A stretch of 64,000 bases of DNA, taken from Cyclobacterium roseum. GTDB taxonomy: Bacteria; Bacteroidota; Bacteroidia; Cytophagales; Cyclobacteriaceae. The notes below the pieces were generated by a model. The model was not told where the DNA came from and ran no database searches. It worked only from the letters and a program-made list of their open reading frames with translations. The translations under genes were made by a program, and so were the position numbers. How positions within the stretch are numbered: position 1 is the stretch's first letter; each line of letters starts with the position of its first letter. This document shows positions 1 through 8,454 of this stretch, piece by piece. The DNA lies in assembly GCF_010119225.1 (NCBI RefSeq), contig NZ_WNKF01000009.1, positions 124,001 through 188,000 of the forward strand. The letters are read 5' to 3'.

Positions 1-2
1 AA

Positions 3-428
3 TCAAAAGCCATCATTCTGATTAGCGATGGAGAGGATTTCGGAGAGGCATTGGATGGTACACTGGAAAAACTTCGGGAGTCAGGTATCCGGGTCTACAC
101 CATGGGCGTGGGCACCAGTTCCGGGAGCACTATCCCCAGAGGCAGCGGAGTGGTCATCGATCAGCAAACCAACCGTCCGGCCATCTCCAGACTCAGTTCG
201 GACAATCTCCGAAAAATTGCCAATCAGACAGACGGGGACTATTTTGAATTAAGTGATGACTTGCAGGAGATTCCCCAACTAATAGATGCCATTTCCAATC
301 TGGAAGGAACCGTAATGGCCAGTCGTACCGTAGAGGCCTCTTCTAACAAATATTTCTATTTCCTGCTGGCCGGTCTGGTTTTGGCAGTGCTGGATTCCCT
401 CTTACCCATCAGGACTTTATCCCTTTAA
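3..428 (+). CDS. batB: VWA-domain protein BatB, C-terminal part (5' end outside window)
   Basis: The reading frame is open from the first bases of the window, so the gene starts upstream; 141 residues are visible. They begin with ILISDGEDF, a late strand of a von Willebrand A domain, followed by RVYTMGVGT, and end in one hydrophobic segment (YFYFLLAGLVLAVLDSLL) with a short tail. This is the C-terminal layout of BatA/BatB proteins, membrane-anchored VWA proteins of the Bacteroidota 'aerotolerance' operon. The next two genes follow within 4 bp and by a 23-bp overlap and are BatC-like, which supports BatB rather than another VWA protein. BatA remains possible. The exact role of Bat proteins is poorly known; envelope stress or oxygen tolerance is the usual suggestion. 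Confidence 0.8.
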   Translation, partial: SKAIILISDGEDFGEALDGTLEKLRESGIRVYTMGVGTSSGSTIPRGSGVVIDQQTNRPAISRLSSDNLRKIANQTDGDYFELSDDLQEIPQLIDAISNLEGTVMASRTVEASSNKYFYFLLAGLVLAVLDSLLPIRTLSL

Positions 429-431
429 AAA

Positions 432-1103
432 ATGATCTATACCATGGTATACAGAATGTTGCTTTGGGTGTTTTTGATAATTCCCGGTGATTGGAAAAAA
501 ATTTCCATCACCAACGAAGCCCTGGCCTCTGCCGAAAAGTCATTCAAGGAGGCCGATTACGAAAATTCGGTGCGAAATCACCTTTCCCTGCTGGAGGACC
601 ATGGATTGGACCACCCGGAAGTCCGCTTTAATCTTGCCCTGAGCTACCACAACAACGGGCAGGAAGAAGATGCTAAAAAAACCTATGAACCCCTGATTTC
701 CGTAGACGCCAATAACATTCCTTCATTCGCAGCCAATCAGCAAGGCGTTTTACTTGGCAACGAAAAAAAATACCAGGAAGCCCTATCCTATTTCAAAACG
801 GCCCTGTTAAAGGATCCGGAAAATGAACAGGCGCGGTACAATTACGAAGTTCTGGCCCGCTGGCTGGAAGGAAATGAAGAAAACCAGGAAAATGAGGAGG
901 ACAGAGAAGAGGAAGACCAGATCCAACCCTCCAATTATGCCAAAAGGATGAAAGCGCAGGCGGATGAAATGGTCGACAGGTTCCAGTTTGGCGAAGCAAG
1001 TGAGATCATGGATCGGGCGCTGGAAATAGATGAAACGGTAGCCCACTACCAAAAATTTATGGATCACTTAAACGAGATCAATGAAATCAATGAAAACCAA
1101 TAA
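432..1103 (+). CDS. BatC-like TPR protein
   Basis: 223 residues. A short hydrophobic N-terminus (about residues 5-18) could be a signal or anchor. TPR-like helical repeats follow at roughly residues 30-145 (for example EALSYFKTALLKDPENEQAR), then an acidic Asn/Glu-rich linker (about 148-163) and another TPR-like pair at the C-terminus. The start is 3 bp after the batB stop and the 3' end overlaps the next gene by 23 bp, so it is part of the same Bat transcription unit. TPR partners of VWA proteins (BatC) have this architecture and probably act as periplasmic or inner-membrane scaffolds. No catalytic motif is visible. Confidence 0.7.
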   Translation: MIYTMVYRMLLWVFLIIPGDWKKISITNEALASAEKSFKEADYENSVRNHLSLLEDHGLDHPEVRFNLALSYHNNGQEEDAKKTYEPLISVDANNIPSFAANQQGVLLGNEKKYQEALSYFKTALLKDPENEQARYNYEVLARWLEGNEENQENEEDREEEDQIQPSNYAKRMKAQADEMVDRFQFGEASEIMDRALEIDETVAHYQKFMDHLNEINEINENQ

Positions 1104-1704
1104 CTGCTTCCTTTTCGTCCTGCTTTTGATGGGCCCTTTGAGCCTGTTGGCACAATCTGAAACGGAATATTTTAACCAGGCTGCCAGGCAGTATGTAAAC
1201 GAAGACATACAGGGAACCAGCCAGCTATTGGCCGAAGGTCTTGACAAATACCCAAACGATCCCCGGCTAAATGCGTTGTGGGAAAAGCTTCAAAAAGATC
1301 AGCAGGACCAGGAAAAGCAAGATCAGGAAAATCAGGAGCAGCAAGACCAAGACCAGCTGGACTCTCAGGAACAAGAGCAACAGGATCAGCAAAGTGAGGA
1401 TCAGGAAAGTGGTGAAGGTGAAGAGGAAACACAGGAAGACGGGGCAGATGAATCAGACGAGATGGAAGAACAGCGGGGAGAACAAACCGATGAAGAATCG
1501 GAGGATCCGGGCGAATTAGACAGTGACCTCAGCGATCGGGAAAAAGCCATGGAAGAAATGCGCCAACGACTGGAAGAAATGAACATTACGCCGGAGCAGG
1601 CCACCCAAATTCTGGATGCGATGAACAGCAATGAACTGCGCTACATTCAACAAAATAGAAAAAAACCCACGGAGCAACCAAAACGGGGACTTCCTGACTA
1701 TTAA
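1081..1704 (+). CDS. Second BatC-like exported protein with Gln/Glu-rich low-complexity region
   Basis: 207 residues with a clear signal peptide (NNCFLFVLLLMGPLSLLAQ). One TPR-like helix pair follows (EYFNQAARQYVNEDIQGTSQ), then about 90 residues made almost only of Q, E, D and S. A conserved-looking C-terminal helix region (MEEMRQRLEEMNITPEQATQ) and a basic tail end the protein. The order TPR, acidic low-complexity linker, short C-terminal helix is typical of BatC. ATG codons at 1081 and 1090 are both possible starts; both lie inside the 3' end of the preceding gene, implying translational coupling. The stop codon lies inside a terminator hairpin (1680-1715), so this is the last gene of the operon. 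Confidence 0.7.
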   Translation: MKSMKTNNCFLFVLLLMGPLSLLAQSETEYFNQAARQYVNEDIQGTSQLLAEGLDKYPNDPRLNALWEKLQKDQQDQEKQDQENQEQQDQDQLDSQEQEQQDQQSEDQESGEGEEETQEDGADESDEMEEQRGEQTDEESEDPGELDSDLSDREKAMEEMRQRLEEMNITPEQATQILDAMNSNELRYIQQNRKKPTEQPKRGLPDY

Positions 1705-1715
1705 GTCCCGGTTTT
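1680..1715 (+). terminator. Intrinsic terminator overlapping the stop codon of the Bat operon
   Basis: A 13-base arm at 1680-1692 pairs with 1703-1715 (12 of 13 positions complementary, 10-base loop). The right arm ends in TTTT and is followed by AATTT. The stop codon TAA (1702-1704) sits at the loop/right-arm boundary, so the last codons of the upstream gene form the left arm. Confidence 0.65.
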
Positions 1716-1742
1716 AATTTCGTTCTTTTCCTAATACGGATC

Positions 1743-1750
1743 TACTTTTG
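1743..1750 (+). promoter_or_regulatory. Bacteroidota -7 element TACTTTTG for the MORN gene
   Basis: Exact match to the TAnnTTTG consensus, just downstream of the Bat terminator. The predicted transcription start near 1757 lies 3' of the TTG at 1755 and supports translation from the ATG at 1785. No convincing -33 TTG was found. Confidence 0.45.
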
Positions 1751-1784
1751 AACGTTGATAATGGTAAAGGTTTTGCTCTATACG

Positions 1785-2594
1785 ATGAAATTTTACAAGC
1801 TCAAAAAAATGGGTTTCCTGCTCTTTATACAGATTTTCTGTTTATCAGCTCCTACCTTTGCGCAAGTAGAGACTACTTATTACGATGATGAAAATTCCCG
1901 TGTTAAGGAACGGTACCAAACGAAAGGGGGAATAGCCCACGGAGCTTACCAGTATTACGACCCCTTCGGTAATTTAACCCAAACCGGACAGTTTGACGAG
2001 GGTAAAAAATCGGGCGTGTTTGTCGAACTACACCCGGAAACGGGAGATACACTTAAAATCACCCCCTATGTGGACGATCAGGTAGATGGAAAAGTCACTT
2101 CCTTCTACGCAAGTGGAAAGGTGGCGCAGCGTGCTGCCTTCCAGGCTGGAAACCTGCAGGGAACACTGGAATCATTTTACGAATCAGGAGAGATTCAGGG
2201 CCGGGTAGCTTTTCAAAATGGAAAACCTCACGGAAGCCAGGAGACCTTCTATCCGGACGGGCAACTAATGGAAGTACAGCATTTTGATCAGGGTATCCCG
2301 CAAGGTATTCATCGGGAATATGCTGAAAATGGGCAATTACTGGCCGAAAAAAACTTCAACGAGGGGCAACTGGAAGGTTTGTACACCAGCTACCATCCCG
2401 GTGGTCAGAAAGCATCCGAAGTATCCTACAAAAGAGGAATCAAACACGGAAAATTTGTCACTTTTCACGAAAATGGAACGGTTGCCTCCCGGGGAAACTA
2501 TCGAAGGGGACTGCGGCACGGAACTTTTGTCACTTTTGACGAGACAGGAGAACAGGTCGCGGAAGTCATTTACAAAAGAGGCGTTACTCAGTAA
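1785..2594 (+). CDS. Exported MORN-repeat (YwqK-like) protein
   Basis: 269 residues from the chosen ATG; an upstream in-frame TTG/ATG at 1755/1761 would precede or coincide with the predicted transcription start. The signal peptide is [20 protein letters not shown]. The mature protein is a series of about eight repeats of roughly 23 residues in the pattern 'Y...G.....F..G...G', for example [20 protein letters not shown] and [20 protein letters not shown]. These are MORN-variant repeats (PF07661 type), as in YwqK-family proteins. Such repeats form an elongated beta sheet; the ligand is unknown and no enzymatic motif is visible. It stands alone between the Bat terminator and the purC promoter. 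Confidence 0.8.
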   Translation: MKFYKLKKMGFLLFIQIFCLSAPTFAQVETTYYDDENSRVKERYQTKGGIAHGAYQYYDPFGNLTQTGQFDEGKKSGVFVELHPETGDTLKITPYVDDQVDGKVTSFYASGKVAQRAAFQAGNLQGTLESFYESGEIQGRVAFQNGKPHGSQETFYPDGQLMEVQHFDQGIPQGIHREYAENGQLLAEKNFNEGQLEGLYTSYHPGGQKASEVSYKRGIKHGKFVTFHENGTVASRGNYRRGLRHGTFVTFDETGEQVAEVIYKRGVTQ

Positions 2595-2685
2595 TTTTTA
2601 ACCGGTCTCTGAAGAAAGTCCCGGTCCGGATTGGTTTTCCCTTCGCTGATTTTGAAGGAAATTCCTCAAGCTTGAGAATAATTTC

Positions 2686-2693
2686 TATTTTTG
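2686..2693 (+). promoter_or_regulatory. -7 element TATTTTTG for purC
   Basis: Exact TAnnTTTG match ending 20 bp before the purC ATG at 2714. It rules against the longer reading frame that begins upstream of it at 2672. No TTG at the expected -33 distance is visible. Confidence 0.5.
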
Positions 2694-2713
2694 CAAGTAA
2701 AAATGGATACTAC

Positions 2714-3649
2714 ATGAGTCAAGGCATAAAAAATACCCGGTTCCAATTTCCCGGTCAGGTGGATTTTTACCGTGGAAAAGTAAGGGACGTTTATATTTTT
2801 GATAAAACCATCGCTGTGGTGGCGACCGACAGGATATCTGCATTCGATGTGGTCTTGCCTGTTCCCATCCCCTTCAAAGGGCAGGTTTTAAACCAAATTG
2901 CCTATCACTTTCTGGCGGCTACGGCATCCGCCGTACCCAACTGGGTGGAAGTGGCACCGGATCCAAACGTAACGTTGGGAAAGCGATGCCTTCCTTTTAA
3001 AGTGGAGATGGTAATCCGGGGGTACCTGGCAGGACATGCCTGGAGAGAATACCGGGATGGGAAAAGATCCCTATGCGGGGTAGCCCTACCGGAGGGATTG
3101 AAAGAAAACGATCCCTTGCCCGAACCGATCATCACCCCTACCACCAAAGCATCAGAGGGCCACGATGAAGACATTTCGAGAGAAGATATTCTGAAAAAGG
3201 GTATTGTCAGCGAAAATGATTACCTGCAATTAGAAGATTATACCCGCAAACTATTTCAACTGGGAAGCGCGATGGCCCGTGAAAAGGGGTTGATTTTGGT
3301 GGATACTAAATATGAATTTGGAACCTACGAGGGTCAGATCTATTTGATTGACGAAATTCATACACCGGACTCCTCCCGATACTTTTATAGGGAGGGGTAT
3401 GAAGAAAGGCAGGCGCGAGGCGAAGCGCAAAAGCAGCTTTCCAAAGAATTTGTCCGGCAGTGGCTGATCGAAAACGGGTTTCAGGGGAAGCCCGGTCAAA
3501 CCATCCCCGAAATGAGTCCTTCCATCGTGGATTCCATTTCGAATCGATACATCGAGTTATTTGAACAGATCACCGGCAAAACTTTTGTGCCAGCAGATAG
3601 TTCGGATATGGAAGGGCGAATTAAAAGTGCGATTCTGAAACATATTTGA
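2714..3649 (+). CDS. purC: Phosphoribosylaminoimidazole-succinocarboxamide synthase (SAICAR synthase)
   Basis: 311 residues, matching the roughly 300-residue yeast/plant-type SAICAR synthases. The protein ligates aspartate to CAIR in de novo purine synthesis using ATP, in the cytosol. Visible family landmarks are the N-terminal [10 protein letters not shown] nucleotide-binding loop, [14 protein letters not shown], the [20 protein letters not shown] core, [18 protein letters not shown] and LVDTKYEFG...[13 protein letters not shown]. The ATG at 2714 is preferred because a TAnnTTTG promoter element lies at 2686-2693, between it and the more upstream in-frame start. It is monocistronic as far as can be seen and is followed by a hairpin. 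Confidence 0.97.
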   Translation: MSQGIKNTRFQFPGQVDFYRGKVRDVYIFDKTIAVVATDRISAFDVVLPVPIPFKGQVLNQIAYHFLAATASAVPNWVEVAPDPNVTLGKRCLPFKVEMVIRGYLAGHAWREYRDGKRSLCGVALPEGLKENDPLPEPIITPTTKASEGHDEDISREDILKKGIVSENDYLQLEDYTRKLFQLGSAMAREKGLILVDTKYEFGTYEGQIYLIDEIHTPDSSRYFYREGYEERQARGEAQKQLSKEFVRQWLIENGFQGKPGQTIPEMSPSIVDSISNRYIELFEQITGKTFVPADSSDMEGRIKSAILKHI

Positions 3650-3703
3650 ATGAAGGTACCGGATCGTTTTGGCACCAACATATTTTAAGCTAATTTTAAA
3701 CTC

Positions 3704-3728
3704 GGAAGTCTCCCTTAGGGAGATTTCC
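3704..3728. other. Hairpin between purC and the STAS gene
   Basis: An 11-bp stem (3704-3714 with 3718-3728, one G-T pair) closes a TTA loop. There is no T-tract on either strand, so it is not a classical intrinsic terminator. It would lie in the 5' leader of the STAS gene if that gene is transcribed from further upstream, or in the purC 3' UTR. Confidence 0.4.
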
Positions 3729-3762
3729 AACCTTACGTAATGCGAAGTAAATACACTCAAAA

Positions 3763-4143
3763 ATGAAATACGCTGTAGATAAGAAAGAACAATTTGTACT
3801 TTTCACCTTAATGGAGGAAAAACTAGACTCCACCCTTTCACCACAACTGAAATCGGAATTGCTGACGGTACATGCCGAAGGATATAAAAACCTGATATTG
3901 GATATGGCAAGCGTAAAATACGCCGATTCCAGCGGGCTCAGTGCCCTACTAGTAGGAAACCGGGCTTTTGGAGAAGAAGGGGGTGTTTTTATCCTTTCTT
4001 CCCTTCAGGAGCATGTGCTAAAATTGATGAAAATATCCATGCTGGACAAAGTTTTTAAAGTCGTTGAGGACAACGAGGCGGCTGCTGAGGCCGTTTTTAT
4101 ACATGAAATAGAGCAGGGGGCTGAAAAGGACGAAGAAGAGTAG
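3763..4143 (+). CDS. STAS-domain protein (anti-sigma-factor antagonist type)
   Basis: 126 residues forming a single STAS domain: alternating strands and helices with the signature LILDMASVKYADSSGLSALL, in which the serine of DSSG is the usual phosphorylation position of SpoIIAA/RsbV-like antagonists. The tail is acidic (EQGAEKDEEE). RNase Z follows after 15 bp, so the two are probably co-transcribed. No kinase or sigma factor is next to it, so the partner cannot be named. Confidence 0.85.
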   Translation: MKYAVDKKEQFVLFTLMEEKLDSTLSPQLKSELLTVHAEGYKNLILDMASVKYADSSGLSALLVGNRAFGEEGGVFILSSLQEHVLKLMKISMLDKVFKVVEDNEAAAEAVFIHEIEQGAEKDEEE

Positions 4144-4158
4144 AAGATAGGTATCCAT

Positions 4159-5073
4159 TTGGACTTTGCAATCACCATCCTGGGTTCCAACTCTGCTGCC
4201 CCGGCCCATGGCAGAAATCAGACCTCCCAGGTAGTTACCTGGGGTAAGCACTCCTTTTTGCTCGATTGTGGCGAATCCACCCAGCACCAGCTCAGGAAAT
4301 TTAAAGTCAAATACTTTAAAATCAATCACATTTTCATTTCCCACCTACATAGAGACCATTACCTGGGATTGATGGGCCTGCTAGGTACTTACCATCTGAA
4401 TAACCGAAAAGAACCCCTGCACTTGTACGGGCCGAAAGGCCTGGATGAGATCATTACGGTACAACTGAAATATTCGGGTACGCTACTAAAGTTTCCCCTG
4501 GTTTTTCACCTTGTAGCAGTGGACCAAAAAACCCGCCTGCTGGAGTTGGGAGACCTGGAAATATATGCCTTTCCATTAAAACACCGGATCCCATGCACAG
4601 GATTTAGCTTTGAGGAAAAAACCGGCCGGGTAAAGTTGCGGAAAGAGCCGATCCGACAACAAAAACCAGGACTGGAGGCCATCCGCACCTTGTTAAAAGC
4701 AAAGGATGTTAGGGACATGACAGGCAAAATCCTGTATAAAGCAGCGGATTTCTGCCAGCTAAAAGCACCACGAAAGTATGCCTTTTGTTCCGATACGGTA
4801 TTTGACCCCAGCCTTGCCCACTATATTCATGGAGTAGATTTACTGTACCACGAAGCTACCTTCATGGAAGCAGAAAAGGATCGGGCAAAGCAAACCCGGC
4901 ACAGCACTACCAGGGAAGCGGCGGAAATGGCAAACCTATCCGCTGCCAAAAAGCTATTGCTGGGCCACTATTCCGTAAGGTATAGTGACCTGCAGCCCCT
5001 TCTTCTGGAAGCCCGGGAGGTATTTCCCAATAGTTTTTTAAGTGAAGAAGGAAGCATTTACCCCATTCCCTAA
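4159..5073 (+). CDS. rnz: Ribonuclease Z (tRNA 3' endonuclease)
   Basis: 304 residues, the length of short-form RNase Z. This zinc hydrolase cuts pre-tRNA 3' trailers, a step this genome needs because the tRNA-Leu gene here does not encode CCA. The metallo-beta-lactamase motif HLHRDH is at about residues 62-67. Later ligands are visible as KHRIPCTGF, FCSDT and HEATF, then H...S..R. Translation appears to start at a TTG (4159) 15 bp after the STAS stop; no better ATG precedes the conserved N-terminus DFAITILGSNSAAP. The neighbour yhhQ starts 2 bp after the stop. Confidence 0.95.
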   Translation: MDFAITILGSNSAAPAHGRNQTSQVVTWGKHSFLLDCGESTQHQLRKFKVKYFKINHIFISHLHRDHYLGLMGLLGTYHLNNRKEPLHLYGPKGLDEIITVQLKYSGTLLKFPLVFHLVAVDQKTRLLELGDLEIYAFPLKHRIPCTGFSFEEKTGRVKLRKEPIRQQKPGLEAIRTLLKAKDVRDMTGKILYKAADFCQLKAPRKYAFCSDTVFDPSLAHYIHGVDLLYHEATFMEAEKDRAKQTRHSTTREAAEMANLSAAKKLLLGHYSVRYSDLQPLLLEAREVFPNSFLSEEGSIYPIP

Positions 5074-5075
5074 CC

Positions 5076-5876
5076 ATGGATCATCAGGATAAGGTTAATC
5101 AGTCAAAAAAGACGAATCTATTCATCATACTGGGTGGCATCTTTCTAACCAATGCCATCCTGGCTGAAATTATTGGCGTGAAAATATTTTCAGGGGAACA
5201 AACCCTGGGACTGAACCCCGCTGGGTGGACTTTTTTTGACAGCTATGTCCTGGATTTCAACCTCACTGCCGGAGCCGTCATCTGGCCCGTAGTTTTCATC
5301 ACCACGGATATTATCAATGAGTATTTTGGAAAAAAGGGCGTTCGGAAAATCAGCTTTATTACGGCCGGGCTGATTGTATACGTATTTATCGTCATCAGCC
5401 TGGTAACCCAACTTCCTCCCGCTGGCTTCTGGATTGAGGTAAATGCTACCGATGCATCGGGTGCTCCCTTCAACATTGACTATGCCTTCAATACCATTTT
5501 CCGGCAGGGACTGGGCATTATCATCGGATCCCTGATCGCTTTTTTGCTGGGGCAGTTGCTGGACGTGTTTGTTTTCCAGAAACTTAGGAAAATCACCGGC
5601 TCCAAAATGATCTGGCTCCGGGCCACCGGATCCACGCTGGTTTCTCAGTTTATTGATTCCTTTGTCGTGCTGGGGATTGCCTTTTACATTTTTGGTAACT
5701 GGTCGCTGCAACAGATCATTGCCGTGGGCATCATCAATTACATTTATAAATTCTCTGTAGCCATCTTGCTCACCCCGCTGTTGTACCTGGGGCATGCCCT
5801 GATCGACCGGTACCTCGGAAAAACGCTAGCGGAAAAGATGGCCACAGAAGCTTCCCGGGACACATCCTTTATATAG
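5076..5876 (+). CDS. yhhQ: Queuosine precursor transporter (YhhQ/VUT family)
   Basis: 266 residues with about six hydrophobic segments. Family landmarks are the N-terminal LTNAILAEIIGVKIF, the conserved VFITTDIINEYFGKKGVRK loop and the C-terminal RATGSTLVSQFIDS segment. The family (formerly DUF165) imports queuosine precursors such as preQ0/preQ1 or queuine across the inner membrane. It starts 2 bp after rnz, so a tRNA-processing enzyme and a tRNA-modification precursor transporter share a transcript. The 3' end overlaps the convergent symporter gene by 8 bp. Confidence 0.92.
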   Translation: MDHQDKVNQSKKTNLFIILGGIFLTNAILAEIIGVKIFSGEQTLGLNPAGWTFFDSYVLDFNLTAGAVIWPVVFITTDIINEYFGKKGVRKISFITAGLIVYVFIVISLVTQLPPAGFWIEVNATDASGAPFNIDYAFNTIFRQGLGIIIGSLIAFLLGQLLDVFVFQKLRKITGSKMIWLRATGSTLVSQFIDSFVVLGIAFYIFGNWSLQQIIAVGIINYIYKFSVAILLTPLLYLGHALIDRYLGKTLAEKMATEASRDTSFI

Positions 5877-6852
5877 CGGCTTTTTCCGCTCCCAGCCGCT
5901 CAGCCAGCGCGCTGCCGATAATAAGTTGTAGGGTATGGTAGAGCATGGTGGGCAAAAGCACTACGCCAAATACCACGGGATCGGGAAACAACACCTTGCC
6001 CATGACCGCCGCCTGTACCAGGGATTTTTTGGACCCACAGAAAAGCACCGTGATCCGGTCCGGCCGGTTGAAGCCAAGCCACTTCCCTACTCCGTACATT
6101 ACCCCCAGCATTACCAAAAACAGCAGCAACATCCAGAACCCAAGCCCCAGCACATTCTGCCCGGCAAACATGTTTTGTCCAAAGGATTGGGAGAATGCTG
6201 AAAAAACGATCAACAGAATAACCGACTGGTCGAAATACTTTAATTGCCGGCCACGTCGCTGCACCCAGGCACCCAGGTAGCGATGCAGTAAAAAACCGAC
6301 TCCCACCGGAAGGAATATTTGCAGGACCAACTGCCCCACCGTATCCCATAGCGCAAAATCCGTCTCCGAGGCACTGAGAAAAAGATCCATCCAAAGGGGC
6401 GTAATAAAGATCCCCAGCAGGCTGGAAATACTAGCATTGAAGATCGCGGCGGGCAAATTTCCGCCGGCAATGGACACCATCACCACCGAAGAGGAAACCG
6501 TGGAAGGGAGCACTGCCAGGTAAAAAGTCCCCAGCCAAAAAAGGCTATCCGCATCTCCAAAGAAAACATAACATGCAAAAATGAGGGATGGAAAAACCAG
6601 AAAAGTGGTGCTCTGAATCCAAAGGTGCAATCGCCAATTGGACAGCCCGACTTTCAATGTCGCCGGACTGATCTTCACCCCATAAAAGAAAAAGATGATA
6701 GACACCCCATAATAAGTGAGGTCATCCAGGCTTACCCTTCCATTGCCTTGTCCCCATTCTGGAAATAAATAGGCGATTAAAATGGTTAGCAGAAGCAGAA
6801 AAAAAAAGCCGTTGATCCCGGCCTTGGCCAGGTATATTTTCAGGGATGCCAT
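5869..6852 (-). CDS. Bile acid:sodium symporter-like membrane protein (SLC10A7/SBF-like)
   Basis: 327 residues with about ten membrane segments. The ATG at 6850-6852 (MASLKIYLAKAGINGFFF) is preferred over the longer frame beginning at 6921, whose extra residues look non-native. Landmarks of the SBF-like family (PF13593) are SIIFFFYGVKISPATL, FYLAVLPSTVSSSVVMVSIA with the following GGNLPAAIFNASISS, and the late VLFCGSKKSLVQA. Members are putative sodium-coupled carriers of unknown substrate. The gene stands alone and converges on yhhQ with an 8-bp overlap. A 9-A run lies upstream at about 6953-6961. Confidence 0.88.
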   Translation of the reverse strand: MASLKIYLAKAGINGFFFLLLLTILIAYLFPEWGQGNGRVSLDDLTYYGVSIIFFFYGVKISPATLKVGLSNWRLHLWIQSTTFLVFPSLIFACYVFFGDADSLFWLGTFYLAVLPSTVSSSVVMVSIAGGNLPAAIFNASISSLLGIFITPLWMDLFLSASETDFALWDTVGQLVLQIFLPVGVGFLLHRYLGAWVQRRGRQLKYFDQSVILLIVFSAFSQSFGQNMFAGQNVLGLGFWMLLLFLVMLGVMYGVGKWLGFNRPDRITVLFCGSKKSLVQAAVMGKVLFPDPVVFGVVLLPTMLYHTLQLIIGSALAERLGAEKAAI

Positions 6853-7029
6853 AAGGAACCGCTTGGTCAGAAAGTAGGGCAAATTAAGGAAAAAACAGGC
6901 AATTTCCCTCCTTATTAGCAATTATTGAATATTTGTCTACGATATATTTTCTAAAAAAAAAGGATTGCTCCGGAATGTCGAAAACAACAAACGTCCCCTC
7001 GCTCTGGAAGCATGCGTGTCAAACCCTGC

Positions 7030-7461
7030 CTACGATGCCTCCACTTGTTTTTTAAAGTTGTTTAAGATCGCCTGCCAGCCATCCCGCTGCATAGCTGCAG
7101 AATTATTCGGTTCGGAATCAAAGGAAATGGATACCCTGGTTTGATCACCCGCTTCCTCAAAAGATACCCGAACTTGCCGACCATCCGTCAGGGCATAGCT
7201 CAGGAATTCTTCCGGCTGTACCTCCTCGTAAATCGCCTCGTAATCAAAGCCAAAACTTCCGTCTCTAGCCTCCATTCGGGCATAAAACCGTCCTCCAACG
7301 CACACTTCATTCCGAGCTCGGGGGCAATGCCAATCAGGAGAGGCAAAATTCCACTGAATGATGTGCCGGGGCTCGGTATAGTATTGCCAGACTTTTTTTC
7401 TTCCGGCGGCAATTACTGCCACCACGGTGATCTTTTCGGATTTCTTCGTTTCTTGATACAT
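7030..7461 (-). CDS. SRPBCC/AHSA1-family protein
   Basis: 143 residues of START-like fold: N-terminal ITVVAVIAAGRKKVWQYYTE, then HIIQWNFASPDWHCP, GGRFYARMEARDG, YALTDGRQVRVSFEE, and the C-terminal helix RDGWQAILNNFKKQVEA. This is the Aha1-C-like 'SRPBCC domain' family of small ligand-binding or polyketide-cyclase-like proteins. The ligand is unknown. It is a single gene with non-coding DNA on both sides. Confidence 0.88.
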   Translation of the reverse strand: MYQETKKSEKITVVAVIAAGRKKVWQYYTEPRHIIQWNFASPDWHCPRARNEVCVGGRFYARMEARDGSFGFDYEAIYEEVQPEEFLSYALTDGRQVRVSFEEAGDQTRVSISFDSEPNNSAAMQRDGWQAILNNFKKQVEAS

Positions 7462-7681
7462 TTAAATCAATGGATTATTAGTTCTTTAATTCGGTCAACC
7501 ATTAGAAACCAGCTGGTCTCTGTAAGAATTAACGAATAAACCTACCCTTCCGTATATTCCTAAAAATATACAGTATATATACCAATTTAATCTTTTTATA
7601 TGTTTTTTGAGGGGTTGCTGTCGATTTTTTATGTTACTGATTTGGATACCCGTTATTACCTGGCTCAGATCAGCCAAAAAG

Positions 7682-8437
7682 CTACTTACCCTCGCCTTTA
7701 AGCCGCCGTAAATGATCGCACAGTACCGCCGTAGCCACTGCGACATTAAGAGATTCAGCACCTCCAAAGGCAGGTATGGTGAGTTTTTGGCTTACCAGCG
7801 GTTCCAACTCCGGGTTGATCCCATGGGATTCGTTGCCCATCAGCAGGATGCCCTCTGCAGGCCCCCGGTGTGCATGAATGGACTGTCCTTTCAGGAATGC
7901 CCCGAATACCGGCACTTGCACCTTCCGTAGCTTTCCTAACAAGGCTACGTACTCAAATTCCAACCGGGTAAAGGAACCCATGCTGGCATGCAGTACCTTG
8001 GGATTGTACAGGTCGGCGGTTTCCGGCGACAACAGCATTTTTTTAATTCCGTACCAATCTGCGATGCGAATGATGGTCCCCAGGTTGCCTGGATCCCGGA
8101 TATCGTCCAGGGCAATTATCAGTTCGCCGGAAGCTACCTGAACGGGTAGATTGGGTTTCACCTGAGCGATCACCAAGGCCTGGTCATTGCTGGAAAAGGT
8201 GCCTACCGCTTTTAGCGCTGCCGGATTCACTGGTACTTTTTCTCCATCAAAAGCCAAAAGCAACCCGGGCTGTGCATCAACAAATTTTTCGGTATACAAC
8301 AAGTGTGTGCAAGTATAATCCGAACGCAACAATTCCGTTACATTTTTGGCCCCTTCCACAAAAAAGGCCTGTTCTTGTTTACGGAATTTTTTGTGGTGCA
8401 AGGATTTAATAAACTTAACCGTATTTTTGCTTAGCAT
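7682..8437 (-). CDS. SpoU/TrmH-family RNA 2'-O-methyltransferase
   Basis: 251 residues. An N-terminal substrate-binding part (KFIKSLHHKKFRKQEQAFFV) is followed by the SPOUT methyltransferase domain with its three motifs: motif 1 DPGNLGTIIRIADWYGI, motif 2 ILLMGNESHGI and motif 3 SLNVAVATAVLCDHLR. It should methylate a ribose in rRNA or tRNA using SAM; the site cannot be told from sequence (RlmB-like and TsnR-like members share these motifs). The gene is divergent from tamL with only 17 bp between start codons, and each promoter appears to lie in the other coding sequence. Confidence 0.92.
   Translation of the reverse strand: MLSKNTVKFIKSLHHKKFRKQEQAFFVEGAKNVTELLRSDYTCTHLLYTEKFVDAQPGLLLAFDGEKVPVNPAALKAVGTFSSNDQALVIAQVKPNLPVQVASGELIIALDDIRDPGNLGTIIRIADWYGIKKMLLSPETADLYNPKVLHASMGSFTRLEFEYVALLGKLRKVQVPVFGAFLKGQSIHAHRGPAEGILLMGNESHGINPELEPLVSQKLTIPAFGGAESLNVAVATAVLCDHLRRLKGEGK
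8422..8429 (+). promoter_or_regulatory. -7 element TATTTTTG for tamL, inside the methyltransferase 5' end
   Basis: Exact TAnnTTTG match on the plus strand 26 bp before the tamL GTG. It lies within the first codons of the divergent methyltransferase gene. Confidence 0.45.
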
Positions 8438-8454
8438 TTGTCGAGACTGTCGTA

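Noticed and set aside
1290-1560. Tandem repeat or CRISPR-like periodicity in the second BatC-like gene
   Set aside because: The repeats are CAG/GAA-type codons for Gln/Glu within a coding frame, without spacer structure.
5190-5795. 201-codon open frame on the minus strand inside yhhQ
   Set aside because: Antisense shadow of a well-supported membrane-protein gene; low-complexity, charged composition and no family features.
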